Below, one piece after another: positions 34,675 to 47,500 of a stretch of 64,000 bases of DNA. The translations under genes were made by a program, and so were the position numbers. The notes beneath the pieces were generated by a model. The model was not told the origin of the DNA, did not search any database, and worked only from the letters and a program-made list of their open reading frames with translations. Positions within the stretch are counted from its first letter, which is position 1, and every line of letters begins with the position of its first letter. Location: NCBI GenBank assembly GCA_041060555.1, contig JBEUDS010000001.1. One strand, 5' to 3'. Origin of the DNA: CAUJIW01 sp963205175. GTDB lineage: Bacteria > Pseudomonadota > Alphaproteobacteria > Sphingomonadales > Sphingomonadaceae.

Positions 34675-35342
34675 TTGCTCTTGCCCGGGCTGGCCGGCCG
34701 CGCGGCGGCGCTGGCGGTGCCGCCGGTCCTGATCTCGGCGATCAGCGCGTCCAGTCCCTTGCTCTGGATCTTCACCGTGAACTCGTCGCGCTGGGTGACC
34801 GCCATGCTGACACCTTCCAGCGACAGGTCGATGATCTTCAACCCCCGGTCGGGGGTCTGCCGCAGCCGCCAGTCGGCGCGGACCGGCTGCTGCACCTTGG
34901 GACCGGTGACCAGTGTACGCACGTAGATGTCGCCGCGCGGTGCCGGTGTGGTGCCGGTGACCTTCAGTTGCGAGTTGCCATATTCGGTGAGCCGGGTGGC
35001 GTAGATGCGGATCACATAATCGGGGAAGGCGGCGTGGAAGGCGCGCAGCTGTTCCGGCGTCGCGGTGCGCCGCGCCGTGCCCAGCACGCTGTTGCCGATC
35101 ACGTCGAGCGCGAAGCCTTCCTGAAGGAGGGTTCGGAATTTCTGGTCGCGCTGTGCCTGGCTCAGGCTGGCGTCGCGCAGCACGGCAAACGCCTTGTCGG
35201 AGAGCGACTGGATGAAGCCGCTGGCGGCCTTCGGGTCGACGGTGGCCGCCTGCTGGGCCAGCGCCGGGGTCGCCATGAGCGGCGCCGTCACGGCCGGCGC
35301 GGCGAGCATCGCCGCCAGCACGAGGGAAGTTGTTGAACGCAT
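34671..35342 (-). CDS. mlaC: MlaC-like phospholipid-binding protein (Tol-Pal/ABC ancillary)
   Basis: A 223-aa periplasmic lipid carrier. Signal peptide MRSTTSLVLAAMLAAPAVTAPLMATPALAQ. The body has the MlaC pattern: FIQSLSDKAFAVLRDASLSQAQRDQKFRTLLQEGFALDVIGNSVLGTARRTATPEQLRAFHAAFPDYVIRIYATRL. ATG 35342 has GGAAAGG upstream. A Ser/Ala-rich C-terminus is longer than usual. The transporter genes mlaFED are not adjacent; here mlaC leads an operon with a carbonic anhydrase-like gene and an epimerase. A 14-bp inverted repeat lies in its leader. Confidence 0.9.
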   Translation of the reverse strand: MRSTTSLVLAAMLAAPAVTAPLMATPALAQQAATVDPKAASGFIQSLSDKAFAVLRDASLSQAQRDQKFRTLLQEGFALDVIGNSVLGTARRTATPEQLRAFHAAFPDYVIRIYATRLTEYGNSQLKVTGTTPAPRGDIYVRTLVTGPKVQQPVRADWRLRQTPDRGLKIIDLSLEGVSMAVTQRDEFTVKIQSKGLDALIAEIRTGGTASAAARPASPGKSK

Positions 35343-35364
35343 CAGCGGGCCTTTCCTGTTATCC

Positions 35365-35399
35365 GTCACTGTCCGGGCACCAAGGGCCCGGACAGTGAC
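35365..35399. promoter_or_regulatory. Perfect 14-bp inverted repeat upstream of mlaC
   Basis: GTCACTGTCCGGGC (35365-35378) and GCCCGGACAGTGAC (35386-35399) with a 7-base spacer ACCAAGG. It starts 23 bases before the mlaC ATG. No gene on the minus strand reads into it from upstream, so a simple terminator role is unlikely. A leader hairpin or an operator fits better. Confidence 0.7.
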
Positions 35400-35590
35400 C
35401 TAGGTAGTGAGTTTGGGGCCGGAGGCCAAGTTGTGGTACATCTCAGCGTCCCATTGTGGCGGGCATTGGACAGAGTCGCGCCTTAACCACGGCTTAACCT
35501 GGCCGGGGCGATAGTCGCGGGAGGCCTATCCTGCCCGAATGCCAGCAGGGCGGCGGATGCCAATGTGCTTGCCCGTGATGAGGTGGTGAC

Positions 35591-36715
35591 TTGACCCGAG
35601 AGACAATGCTTTCCGTCCAGGACGTCGCCAGGCTGATGGCGGATCCGTCGGTTGATAACCGGGCCGCCACCGTCGCCAAGGTGGGCGACGCTTTTTCCGG
35701 CGGCGGCATGGGCGACAAGGAGCGGGTGCTGGCCGAGGAAATCTTCCGCCTGATGGTCCGTGATGTCGAGACCAAGGTGCGCGCCGCTCTGTCGCAGAGC
35801 ATCCGGCTGAGTGCCGATCTGCCGCACGACGTGGCGGTGTCGTTGGCCAACGACGTCGCCGAGGTGGCGCTGCCGGTGATCGAGGCCAGCAGCGTGCTCT
35901 CCGACGATGACCTGATGGCGATCATCGCCTCCAAGCCGGCGGAATATCAGGTGGCGGTGGCCGCCCGTCCTGTCGTGTCCGAGCGGGTGTCCGACGCCCT
36001 GGTCGAGACCCGCAACGAGGATGTGGTCGCCCGCCTGGTATCCAATGACGGCGCCATGCTGTCGGAAGAGACGATGGACCGCGTGCTCGACGAGTTCGGT
36101 CATGTACAGCGCATCTCAAATCCGATGGCCGAGCGCACCGTGCTGCCGATGAAGGTGGCCGAGCGGCTGGTGTCGCTGGTCTCCGAGCGCATCCGCGATC
36201 ATCTTGTCACCCATCACGACCTGTCGCCGGACCTGGCGATGGACCTGCTGCTGGATAGCCGCGAGCGGGCGACGCTGCACCTGCTCGATGGCTCCACCGA
36301 CACGCCGGATGTCTATGACCTGGTCGACCAGCTGCATGCCAACGGCCGGCTGAGCGCCACCATCATCCTGCGCGCCCTGTGTATGGGCGACCTCACCTTC
36401 TTCGAGGCGGCGCTGGCCAAGAAGGCCGGCATTCCGGTCGCCAACGCCTACCAGCTGATCCACGATCGCGGTGGCAAGGGGCTGGAGCGGCTGTTCAACC
36501 GCGTCGGCATGACGCCGCAGGCGCTGGCGGTTGCCCGCGCGGCGCTGGAGGTCGCCGAGGAGCTGGACCTGTCGGGCAGTGACGACCGGCTGGCGTTGCG
36601 CGAGGTGATGATCGAGCGGGTGCTGACCCGCTTCGAGGATGGCATCGACCAGGAAAATCTGGACTATTTCATTGCCAAGATTGCCGGCAAGCCGGCCCCC
36701 GACAAACACGTCTGA
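35591..36715 (+). CDS. DUF2336 domain protein
   Basis: A 374-aa cytosolic protein of a family nearly confined to Alphaproteobacteria, built of HEAT-like helical repeats. Recognised by the N-terminal SVQDVARLMADPSVDNRAATVAKVG, then IFRLMVRDVETKVRAALSQSIRLSADLPHDVAVSLANDVAEVALPVIEAS and LTFFEAALAKKAGIPVANAYQLIHDRGGKGLERLFNRVGM. The start is a TTG at 35591 with GAGGTGG 6 bases upstream; ATG 35606 with GAGAGA upstream is the alternative and drops five residues. No enzymatic motif is seen. Function unknown; regulatory roles are suggested for some relatives. Confidence 0.9.
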   Translation: MTRETMLSVQDVARLMADPSVDNRAATVAKVGDAFSGGGMGDKERVLAEEIFRLMVRDVETKVRAALSQSIRLSADLPHDVAVSLANDVAEVALPVIEASSVLSDDDLMAIIASKPAEYQVAVAARPVVSERVSDALVETRNEDVVARLVSNDGAMLSEETMDRVLDEFGHVQRISNPMAERTVLPMKVAERLVSLVSERIRDHLVTHHDLSPDLAMDLLLDSRERATLHLLDGSTDTPDVYDLVDQLHANGRLSATIILRALCMGDLTFFEAALAKKAGIPVANAYQLIHDRGGKGLERLFNRVGMTPQALAVARAALEVAEELDLSGSDDRLALREVMIERVLTRFEDGIDQENLDYFIAKIAGKPAPDKHV

Positions 36716-36846
36716 GCAACGCGACCGCGACGCCGGCGGCAATGACGCGCCGTTGGTTGTTCCCGGTTCGTCGCGAAATCGCCAAACAAGCTGTTGAGGC
36801 GGGCCGCTGAATCGCGCATATCGGCGCGGTGGATGAGGGGTTCCGC

Positions 36847-37389
36847 ATGACCGAGATCGCATCTCCCGGGCAACTCCGGTGGGCTTTTGTTCGTCTGGCC
36901 ATCGTGACGGTACCGCTGGTGCTGGCGCTTGGCGGTCTTTCCAATCAGTTCGACGCGGCATGGTACGCGGCGCTGGCCAAGCCGGCGCTGACGCCGCCGC
37001 CCATCACCTTCGGCATCGTCTGGCCGGTCCTCTATGTGCTGATGGGTCTGGCGCTGGCGATGGTCTGGCATGCCAGGGGCAATCCGTGGCGGCGGCTGGC
37101 GGTCATCCTGTTCGCCGTGCAACTGCTGTTGAACATGGCCTGGTCGCCGCTGTTCTTCGGTTTTCACCAGATTGCCGCGTCGCTGGGACTGATCGTGCTG
37201 CTGCTGGCGGCTGTGGCGTGGACCGCGGTGCTGTTTTCCCGGGTGCGGTCGTGGGCCGGACTGTTGTTGCTGCCCTATCTTGCATGGCTGTGCTTCGCAC
37301 TCTACCTCAATCATGGCTTCTGGCGGCTGAATCCGGAAGGGGCGGCCGTCGCCGTCATGGCGGCCCCGGTGGACGTGCCGCTGCAATGA
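36847..37389 (+). CDS. tspO: TspO/MBR family tryptophan-rich sensory protein
   Basis: A 180-aa membrane protein with five helices, the bacterial relative of the mitochondrial translocator protein, binding porphyrins and affecting tetrapyrrole handling. Trp/Pro-rich motifs are seen: AAWYAALAKPALTPPPITFGIVWPVLYVLMGLALAMVW, LNMAWSPLFFGFHQ, and PYLAWLCFALYLNHGFWRLNP. ATG 36847 has GAGGGG 8 bases upstream. The C-terminus is about 20 residues longer than usual. ubiK follows 14 bases later. Confidence 0.94.
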   Translation: MTEIASPGQLRWAFVRLAIVTVPLVLALGGLSNQFDAAWYAALAKPALTPPPITFGIVWPVLYVLMGLALAMVWHARGNPWRRLAVILFAVQLLLNMAWSPLFFGFHQIAASLGLIVLLLAAVAWTAVLFSRVRSWAGLLLLPYLAWLCFALYLNHGFWRLNPEGAAVAVMAAPVDVPLQ

Positions 37390-37403
37390 TGAGGATCTGA
37401 GCG

Positions 37404-37679
37404 ATGCAGACCGACAACCGATTCTTCGATGACTTGTCCCGCCTGGCCACCAGTGCCGCCGGCGCCATGACCGGCATGGGCAAGGAGATGGAGGCGCTGA
37501 TCCGGCAGCGGATGGAGCGCGTCATCGGTGGCCTCGACATGGTCTCGCGCGAGGAGTTCGAGGCGGTGAAGGCGATGGCGGAGGCCGCCCGGGCCGAGAA
37601 CGCGGCGCTGGCGGCGCGGCTGGCAGTGCTTGAAGCGAAGCTGGGCGTCGAGGCGCCGCCGGTTCAGGACGACCTCTAG
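37404..37679 (+). CDS. ubiK: UbiK family ubiquinone-biosynthesis accessory factor
   Basis: A 91-aa coiled-coil protein (BMFP/YqiC family) that trimerises, binds lipids and supports aerobic ubiquinone biosynthesis with UbiJ. The whole chain is helical: FFDDLSRLATSAAGAMTGMGKEMEALIRQRMERVIGGLDMVSREEFEAVKAMAEAARAENAALAARLAVLEAKLG. It lies 14 bases after tspO and 225 before ybjN. The ubiK-ybjN-proC order is typical of Alphaproteobacteria. Confidence 0.93.
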   Translation: MQTDNRFFDDLSRLATSAAGAMTGMGKEMEALIRQRMERVIGGLDMVSREEFEAVKAMAEAARAENAALAARLAVLEAKLGVEAPPVQDDL

Positions 37680-37903
37680 AGTCGTCCCGCCGACTGTCCG
37701 GCTATACTTGTCCACAACATTTTGGCGAGCTGGCACCCCCAAGTCTTGCGCTGGCGCGGGAGCCGTGAGACTATCCCTAGTGTTGGTGCAGTGATGTTCC
37801 GCGACGCTTGAAAGTCAGGCTAGGCTTGAAAATCAGGCTGGGCGGGTGTCACCAAGCTGCCAGCGCGTATTGGACCCCTCTGCGTGAGGTACCGGGAGCC
37901 GCC

Positions 37904-38413
37904 ATGCCCGCCCTTGAAGTCGACGACGTCGGCCCCTCCTTCGCTGATCCCCTGTCCGTCATCGAGGTCTGTTGCGGCGAACGCGACTGGGCGTTCGAGC
38001 GCGAGGGCGGTGACGAGATGATCATCGCGGCGCCGGGCAGCTGGAACGCCTACCAGATGCGCGCGTTCTGGCATCGCGAGGACCAGGTGGTGCAGCTGGC
38101 CTGCATGCTCGATATCCGGGCGCCCGAAGGCAAGCGCGCCGCCATCTACGAGACGCTGGGGCTGATCAACGAGCGGCTGTGGCTTGGCCATTTCGAAATG
38201 TGGGCGCAGGACGGCAGTATCATGTTCCGCCACGCCACGGTGGTCGATGACGATGGTGGCGGTCTGTCGCTCTCCCAGGCGCAGACGCTGCTCGATGCGG
38301 TCATCGACGAGTGCGAGCGCTATTATCCGGTGTTTCAGTTCGTCCTGTGGGCGGGCAAGCGCCCGGCCGAGGCCATGGAAGCGGCGCTGCTGGACCCGAT
38401 GGGCGAGGCATGA
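37904..38413 (+). CDS. YbjN domain-containing protein
   Basis: A 169-aa cytosolic protein of the YbjN family, which resembles type III secretion chaperones in fold and has loosely defined roles in motility and stress. Features: the N-terminal PLSVIEVCCGERDWAFEREGGDEMIIAAPGSWNAYQMRAFWHREDQVVQLACMLDIRAP and the C-terminal LDAVIDECERYYPVFQFVLWAGKRPAEAMEAALLDPMGEA. ATG 37904 has GGGAG upstream; the longer frame to 37808 is not family-like. Its stop overlaps the proC start (ATGA at 38410), so it is coupled to proC. Confidence 0.9.
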   Translation: MPALEVDDVGPSFADPLSVIEVCCGERDWAFEREGGDEMIIAAPGSWNAYQMRAFWHREDQVVQLACMLDIRAPEGKRAAIYETLGLINERLWLGHFEMWAQDGSIMFRHATVVDDDGGGLSLSQAQTLLDAVIDECERYYPVFQFVLWAGKRPAEAMEAALLDPMGEA

Positions 38414-39243
38414 GCGACGGCCTTTCGGCTGAACGCCCGCTGCTGCTGGTGGGCTGCGGCAACATGGGGCTCGCCCTGCTGAAGGGCTGGCTCGCCGCCG
38501 GCACCCCGCCCGACCATATCCACGTCATCGAGCCCGGCGATCCGTCCCGGGTGCTGGCCGCCGGCGTACTGCCCGGCCAGTTGTGGACGGCGGCACCCGC
38601 CGGCCTTACGCCGCGCGTGGTGCTGATGGCGGTCAAGCCGCAGCTGATGGCCGACGCTTTGCCGCCGCTGGCGCCGCTGATCAGCACCGACACGCTGCTG
38701 CTGTCGATCGCCGCCGGCACGACGCTGGCCCGGCTGGGAGCACTAGCGGACGGCCATCGCCGGGTGGTGCGGGCGATGCCCAACACCCCGGCGGCCATCG
38801 GCCAGGGCGCCACGGTGATGGTGGCCGACAGCGGGGTCGCGCCGGCCGACCGGCAATTGGCGGATCAGCTGATGGCGGCGGCCGGCAGCTGCTACTGGGT
38901 CGACGACGAGGCGCTGATGGACGTGGTCACGGCGCTGTCCGGCTCGGGGCCGGCCTATGTGTTCCACCTGATCGAGACGCTGGGGGCGGCTGGCGCCGCG
39001 CTCGGCCTGCCGCCGGCGCTTGCCGCCAGTCTGGCCCGCGATACCGTGGCCGGCGCGGGCGCGCTGGCGCGCCAGTCCGGCGAGGACCCGGCACAGCTGC
39101 GGGTGCAGGTGACCAGCCCCGGCGGCACCACGGCGGCGGGGCTCGGCGTGCTGATGGCCGACAACGGCCTGGCGCCGCTGATCCGCGCCACGCTGGAGGC
39201 CGCCACCCAACGCGGCCGCGAACTCGGCAAGCTCGCCGGCTAG
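38410..39243 (+). CDS. proC: Pyrroline-5-carboxylate reductase
   Basis: A 277-aa cytosolic enzyme that reduces pyrroline-5-carboxylate to proline with NAD(P)H. It has the Rossmann N-terminus LLLVGCGNMGLALLKGW, AVKPQLMADALPPLAP, the conserved VVRAMPNTPAAIGQGATVMVAD, and the catalytic-domain signature ALSGSGPAYVFHLIETL with VTSPGGTTAAGLGVL. Translationally coupled to ybjN. The linkage of proC with ybjN is conserved in the lineage without a known reason. Confidence 0.96.
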   Translation: MSDGLSAERPLLLVGCGNMGLALLKGWLAAGTPPDHIHVIEPGDPSRVLAAGVLPGQLWTAAPAGLTPRVVLMAVKPQLMADALPPLAPLISTDTLLLSIAAGTTLARLGALADGHRRVVRAMPNTPAAIGQGATVMVADSGVAPADRQLADQLMAAAGSCYWVDDEALMDVVTALSGSGPAYVFHLIETLGAAGAALGLPPALAASLARDTVAGAGALARQSGEDPAQLRVQVTSPGGTTAAGLGVLMADNGLAPLIRATLEAATQRGRELGKLAG

Positions 39244-39364
39244 CCGCCAACCCGGGCATCGGCCGCGCGTCCTGCCCGTCTCGACCGGCAACGGCCTTGA
39301 TTCCGGGTGCCGGCGGAGTCAGCCTGAAGCGAGACCTTCACTGGATAACGGAAGGACGCTGGCC

Positions 39365-40018
39365 ATGAGCAGCAAGACCCACCCCACTCGTCACGAGTGC
39401 CTTGACGCGTTTCTCGCCCTGATCGCCGAGACGGGCTGGCCGGCGGCGAGCGTGGCGGCGGTGGCAGCGCGTCTGGGGGTCTCGCCGGCCGTGGTGCTGG
39501 AGACCGCCGGAGACCGCTTCGAGATGCTGGCGGCGGTCGGCCGCCGGGCTGATGCCGCCGCGCTCAAGGCCGCCGACGACGCGGGCGGCAGCATGGGCGT
39601 GCGCGACCGGCTGTTCGAGCTGCTGATGGCGCGGTTTGACGCGCTGGCACGGCATCGGCCGGCGATCCGCGCGCTGATGCGGGCGGCCCGGCGCGACCCG
39701 GCATTGGCGGCGTTCTTCGCCACTCGCCTGCCGCGTTCACTGGCGCTGCTGGCGGAGACGGCGGGTGTCGGCACCATGGGCGTCGCCGGCATGGCCCGCG
39801 TCGCCGCACTGGGCGGGCTGTACCTCAAGGTCGTCCGCACCTGGCTCGACGACGACAGCGAGGACATGGGGACGACCATGGCGGCGCTGGAAAAGGCGCT
39901 GGCCCGCGCCGAACAGTGGGCGGACCGCTGCCGGCCGCTGCGCCGGTCGGCTCCGGCCGCCCCGGATGCGCCGTCGGCCGCCGATCCCGGGCCTGTGGGC
40001 ACGCCCATCGGCATCTGA
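39365..40018 (+). CDS. TetR-like protein with COQ9-type C-terminal domain
   Basis: A 217-aa protein. The N-terminal region has a TetR-like helix-turn-helix (CLDAFLALIAETGWPAASVAAVAARLGVSPAVVLETAGDRFEMLAAV). The rest (LFELLMARFDALARHRPAIRALMRAARRDPALAAFF, LPRSLALLAETAGV, LYLKVVRTWLDDDSEDMGTTMAALEKALARAEQW) resembles the COQ9 lipid-binding domain. A related protein follows proC in many Alphaproteobacteria. It may be a lipid-binding relative of TetR proteins with a ubiquinone link rather than a repressor. A Pro/Ala-rich tail ends the chain. ATG 39365 has GGAAGGA upstream. Confidence 0.85.
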   Translation: MSSKTHPTRHECLDAFLALIAETGWPAASVAAVAARLGVSPAVVLETAGDRFEMLAAVGRRADAAALKAADDAGGSMGVRDRLFELLMARFDALARHRPAIRALMRAARRDPALAAFFATRLPRSLALLAETAGVGTMGVAGMARVAALGGLYLKVVRTWLDDDSEDMGTTMAALEKALARAEQWADRCRPLRRSAPAAPDAPSAADPGPVGTPIGI

Positions 40019-40084
40019 GCGCCGGCGCGTCCGGCACTGGTATCTGAGCGCCGGCGCCAACGGCGGCATGACAGGGTGAGGCGC

Positions 40085-43603
<3,519 letters not shown>

Positions 43604-43635
43604 GGCCGCCAAACTAGCGCCGCCGCCCGCCGCTG

Positions 43636-44448
43636 TCAGCGATCACCTGCACGGAAGCTTCGCACGAACAGGAACGTCACCAGCAGAAAGCCCAGCAGCC
43701 ACAGCCAGGTGCCGGGCTCCAGCGAATCATTCCAGTCGAAGCTGTTGTCCATGTGGCAGTCGGCGAAGGCGCACGCCGGATTGGGAAAGTGTTCGGCTTC
43801 CGGTCCGGCGCCACCGGCCAGTGCCACCCGGCCATGCGCCAGCCACTGGGAGGAAATCCAGACCCCGGTGATAAACAAGTAGGTGGCCATCGCCTTGGTG
43901 GTCCACACCTTGCTGCGCAGGAACAGGGTCCAGTGCAGCGGTGCCTGAGGATCGGCGAGCTGGCCGCCGGTGCGGGCGCGGGCGGTGACGCCGGCCAGCG
44001 CCGCAGCCTCGTTCTGGCAGGCCTGATACTGTCGCCGCTCCTCGATGATCGAGGTCGCCTGGTTGATGCTGAAGCCGAAAAGGAACACGCCGGCGGCCAG
44101 CATGTAGGCAAGGAAGAATACCCAGTCGCTGTAGGCGATGTAGTTGGCCATCGGTGGCGAGGAGCCGCTGGAATAGGCGATGAAGGAGATGCCGGTGGTG
44201 ACCATGCCGCCCCAGAACAGGATGGTCACCTTCCATTCGGTCTCGGCGAGCGCGACAGCGCGGCGCAGGTGCATGTCGGCGGCGCGCATCAGCATGTCGA
44301 CACGGGTCGCGACGTCGCAGTCCGCACCCGGAGCGGCTGCGGCGATGTCGGGAGCGGGGGATTCCGGCGCCGGAGTGTCGCCGGACGCCGCCACGCCGGC
44401 GCGCCGCAGACGCGCGCCGAGTACGCGCCACCATGACGATGTGGTCAT
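43636..44448 (-). CDS. Hypothetical membrane protein, 270 aa
   Basis: No family recognised. The start ATG 44448 (MTTSSWWRVLGARLRRAG) has GAGGGG about 9 bases upstream. About 50 Ala/Pro-rich residues precede a helical segment (VATRVDMLMRAADMHLRRAVALAETEWK). Four likely transmembrane helices follow: VTILFWGGMVTTGISFIAYSS, SDWVFFLAYMLAAGVFLFGF, MATYLFITGVWISSQWLA, and WLWLLGFLLVTFLFVRSF. Between the last two is a loop with two Cys (NPACAFADCHMDN). It lies between dnaE and the RND operon and may be expressed alone. Confidence 0.72.
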   Translation of the reverse strand: MTTSSWWRVLGARLRRAGVAASGDTPAPESPAPDIAAAAPGADCDVATRVDMLMRAADMHLRRAVALAETEWKVTILFWGGMVTTGISFIAYSSGSSPPMANYIAYSDWVFFLAYMLAAGVFLFGFSINQATSIIEERRQYQACQNEAAALAGVTARARTGGQLADPQAPLHWTLFLRSKVWTTKAMATYLFITGVWISSQWLAHGRVALAGGAGPEAEHFPNPACAFADCHMDNSFDWNDSLEPGTWLWLLGFLLVTFLFVRSFRAGDR

Positions 44449-44542
44449 GCCCGTAGTCCCCTCATGCCTCATCCACCGACGCCATGATGCCGGGCAGCGC
44501 AGACCGGTGCAATCGTTACGGCGCGGCCGCCGGCACCTGGTA

Positions 44543-47500
44543 TCACTCTGCCGGGGCAGCCTCCTGGTGCCCGAGCTGACCGTCGAGATCGCGCGACACG
44601 GCGTCCGGCGACCGCGTGAACGGTGCCAGGCGGCGATAGAAGACCGGCACCAGGAACAGTGTCAGCACGGTGGCGATGGACACGCCCCAGACGATGACGA
44701 TGCCGATGGCCTGGCGGGAGGCCGCACCGGCGCCGCCGGCGAGCATCAGCGGCAGCGCGCCAGCGACGGTGGCGATGGAGGTCATCAGGATCGGGCGAAG
44801 TCGCCGCTCGGCGGCCTCCTGGATCGCCTCGGTGACGGTCCGTCCCGCGTCGCGCAGCTGGTTGGCGAACTCGACGATCAGGATACCGTTCTTGGTCGCC
44901 AGACCGACCAGCATGATGATGCCGATCTGACTGTAGATGTTGAGGGTCGCCCCCATCAGATGCAGTCCGAGGACGGCGCCGCCAATGGCCAGCGGCACGG
45001 TGAGGATGATCGTCACCGGATGGATGAAGCTCTCGAACTGGGCCGCCAGCACCAGATAGATGACGACGATCGCCAGAATCAGCGCGAAGGTGAGCGATGA
45101 GCCGGACTCGCGGTAATCGCGGGACTCGCCCTTGTAGCCGACCGCGGCGACAGCAGGCTGTTTGAGGGCCTCCGCTTCAAGAAAGTCCAGTACCTCGCCC
45201 AGCGAGTAGCCGGGGGCGACGTTGGCCTCCAGGGTGATGGCGCGCAGCTTGTTGTAGCGGCCCAGCGTGCCAGCGTCCGCCGTCTCGCGCATCCGCACCA
45301 GATTGGAGAGCGGGATCAACTCGTTGGTGGTCAGCGATCGTACGTAGGTGTTGGAAAGATCGCGCACCGAGAGACGGTCGCCACGCTGCGCCTGCACCAG
45401 CACGTCATACTCCTCGCCGCGGTCGGTGTAGGTGCTGACCTTGCGCGAACCCATCATGGTCTGCAGGGTCTCGCCGATGGCGGTGACGGAAACACCGAGA
45501 TCGGCGGCACGGGTGGTGTCGATGTCGATCAGCAGTTGCGGCTTGGTCTCGCGGTAGTCGGCATCCAGCCCGACCAGGCCGGGGTAGGATTCCGCCGCCA
45601 GCATGATGGCATCACGTGCCTGCGCCAGATCGCTGAAGGACGAGCCGCCGATGACGAACTGCACCGGCCGGCCGCGGCCGCCCAGCGAGGAACGCTGGTT
45701 GGCGTTGGTGCGCATGCCTGGCATGTCGTTCAGCCGCTGCTTGATCTCCTCGATGACCTCCTTGGTGGTCTGATCGCGCTCGTTCCAGTGTTTCAGGGCC
45801 AGGGTGCCGCCACCGGTGCTGAAATCGGCGGTGTTGCCGAAGTTGCCGGGCGTGCGGATGACCAGCCGGTGGACGGGGCCGTCAGTACCGGTCATGGGCA
45901 TCAGCCGGCGCTCTACCTCAAGCATGTCGGCCAGCAGCTTGTCGTAGCCAAGGCCTTCCGGGCCGGTGGCATTGATGAACACCAGGCCGGTATCTTCCTC
46001 TGGCACCAGTTCGCCCTTGAGCAGCGCCAGGCCGGCAACCGTGAGCACCAGGATGCCCACGGCGGCAGCGACGACAATCCAGAATCGCTCCAGCAGCAGG
46101 CCAAGGCGACGGCGGTAGCTGGCGCCCAGCCGGGTCATGGCGCCATCGACCCACTGGTTGAGGCGGCTCGGCCGGCGCTGGCTCGACAGGATCTTGGAAC
46201 ACATCATGGGCGTGAGCGTCAGCGAGACGATCAGCGACACGCCGACGGCCCCGATCATGGTCGCCGCCAGTTCCCTGAACAGGCGGCCGGTGTTGCCGCC
46301 GATGAAGATCACCGGCACGAACACGGCGATCACCACCAGAGTCGAGGCGATCACGGCGAAGCTGACCTGGCCTGCGCCCCTGAACGAGGCGACCAGCGGC
46401 GTCTCGCCATTCTCGATCCGGTGGTAGACGTTCTCCAGCACGACGATGGCGTCGTCGACAACAAGGCCGATGGCCAGCACCAGCGCCAGCAGGGTCAGCA
46501 GGTTGATGGAATAGCCCAGGGCCGCCAGCACGATGAAGGCGCCAACGAGGCTGATCGGCACCGCGAGCGCCGGCATCAAGGTGGCGCGCACCGACCCCAG
46601 GAACAGGAAGATGACCACAACCACGAGTACCGCGGCCTCGGCCAGCGTGTGGTAGACCTTCTTGATCGACTCGTCGATGAACACCGAGGAATCGAAATTG
46701 ACGCTGATTTCCATGCCTTCCGGCAGGGTGCGGTTGACTTCGGGGATCAGCGCCCGCACCGCGTGGGCGACCGCCACCGTGTTGGCGTTGGACTGGCGAA
46801 CAATGCCAAGACCGACCATTGCCTGGCCGTTGCCGCGGAAGCCGGTGTAGGGATTTTCGGCGCTGACCTCGACCCGGCCGACATCGCCCAGACGGACCAG
46901 ATAGCCGTTGGTGCCGCGGCCGATCACCAGCTGGGCGAATTCCTCAGGCGTGGTGTAGGGGCGGGCGACACGCACCGTCAGGTTGACATCGCGGGACTCG
47001 ATGCGCCCCGCCGGCAGCTCGACATTCTGCCGCCGCAGCGCCGCTTCGACATCCACCGTCGTCATGCCGAAGGCGGTGAGGCGCTGGCGGTCAAGCCAAA
47101 CCCTCATTGAGGGGCGGGCCTGACCGAAGATGCGCACCTGGGCAACGCCGCTCAGCGCGCTGAAGCGGTCGACGATATACCGGTCGGCATAGTCGGTCAG
47201 TTCGAGCTGATTGTGCTTCGAGCTGAAGAAGCCAACAAACATGATCGGCTGGGCGTCGGCGTCGACCTTGCTGACCTCGGGAGGGTCGGCTTCCTCCGGC
47301 AGGTTGTCGAGCACGCCCGACACCCGGTCGCGCACGTCATTGGCGGCATCGTCGATGTCGCGGTTGATGTCGAACTCAATGCTGATATCCGAGCGGCCGT
47401 CGCGGCTCGACGACGTGATCGCCTTCACGCCCTCGATGCCGGACAGGCGATCCTCGATCACCTGGGTGATGCGACTTTCGATCACGGCGGCCGCGGCGCC

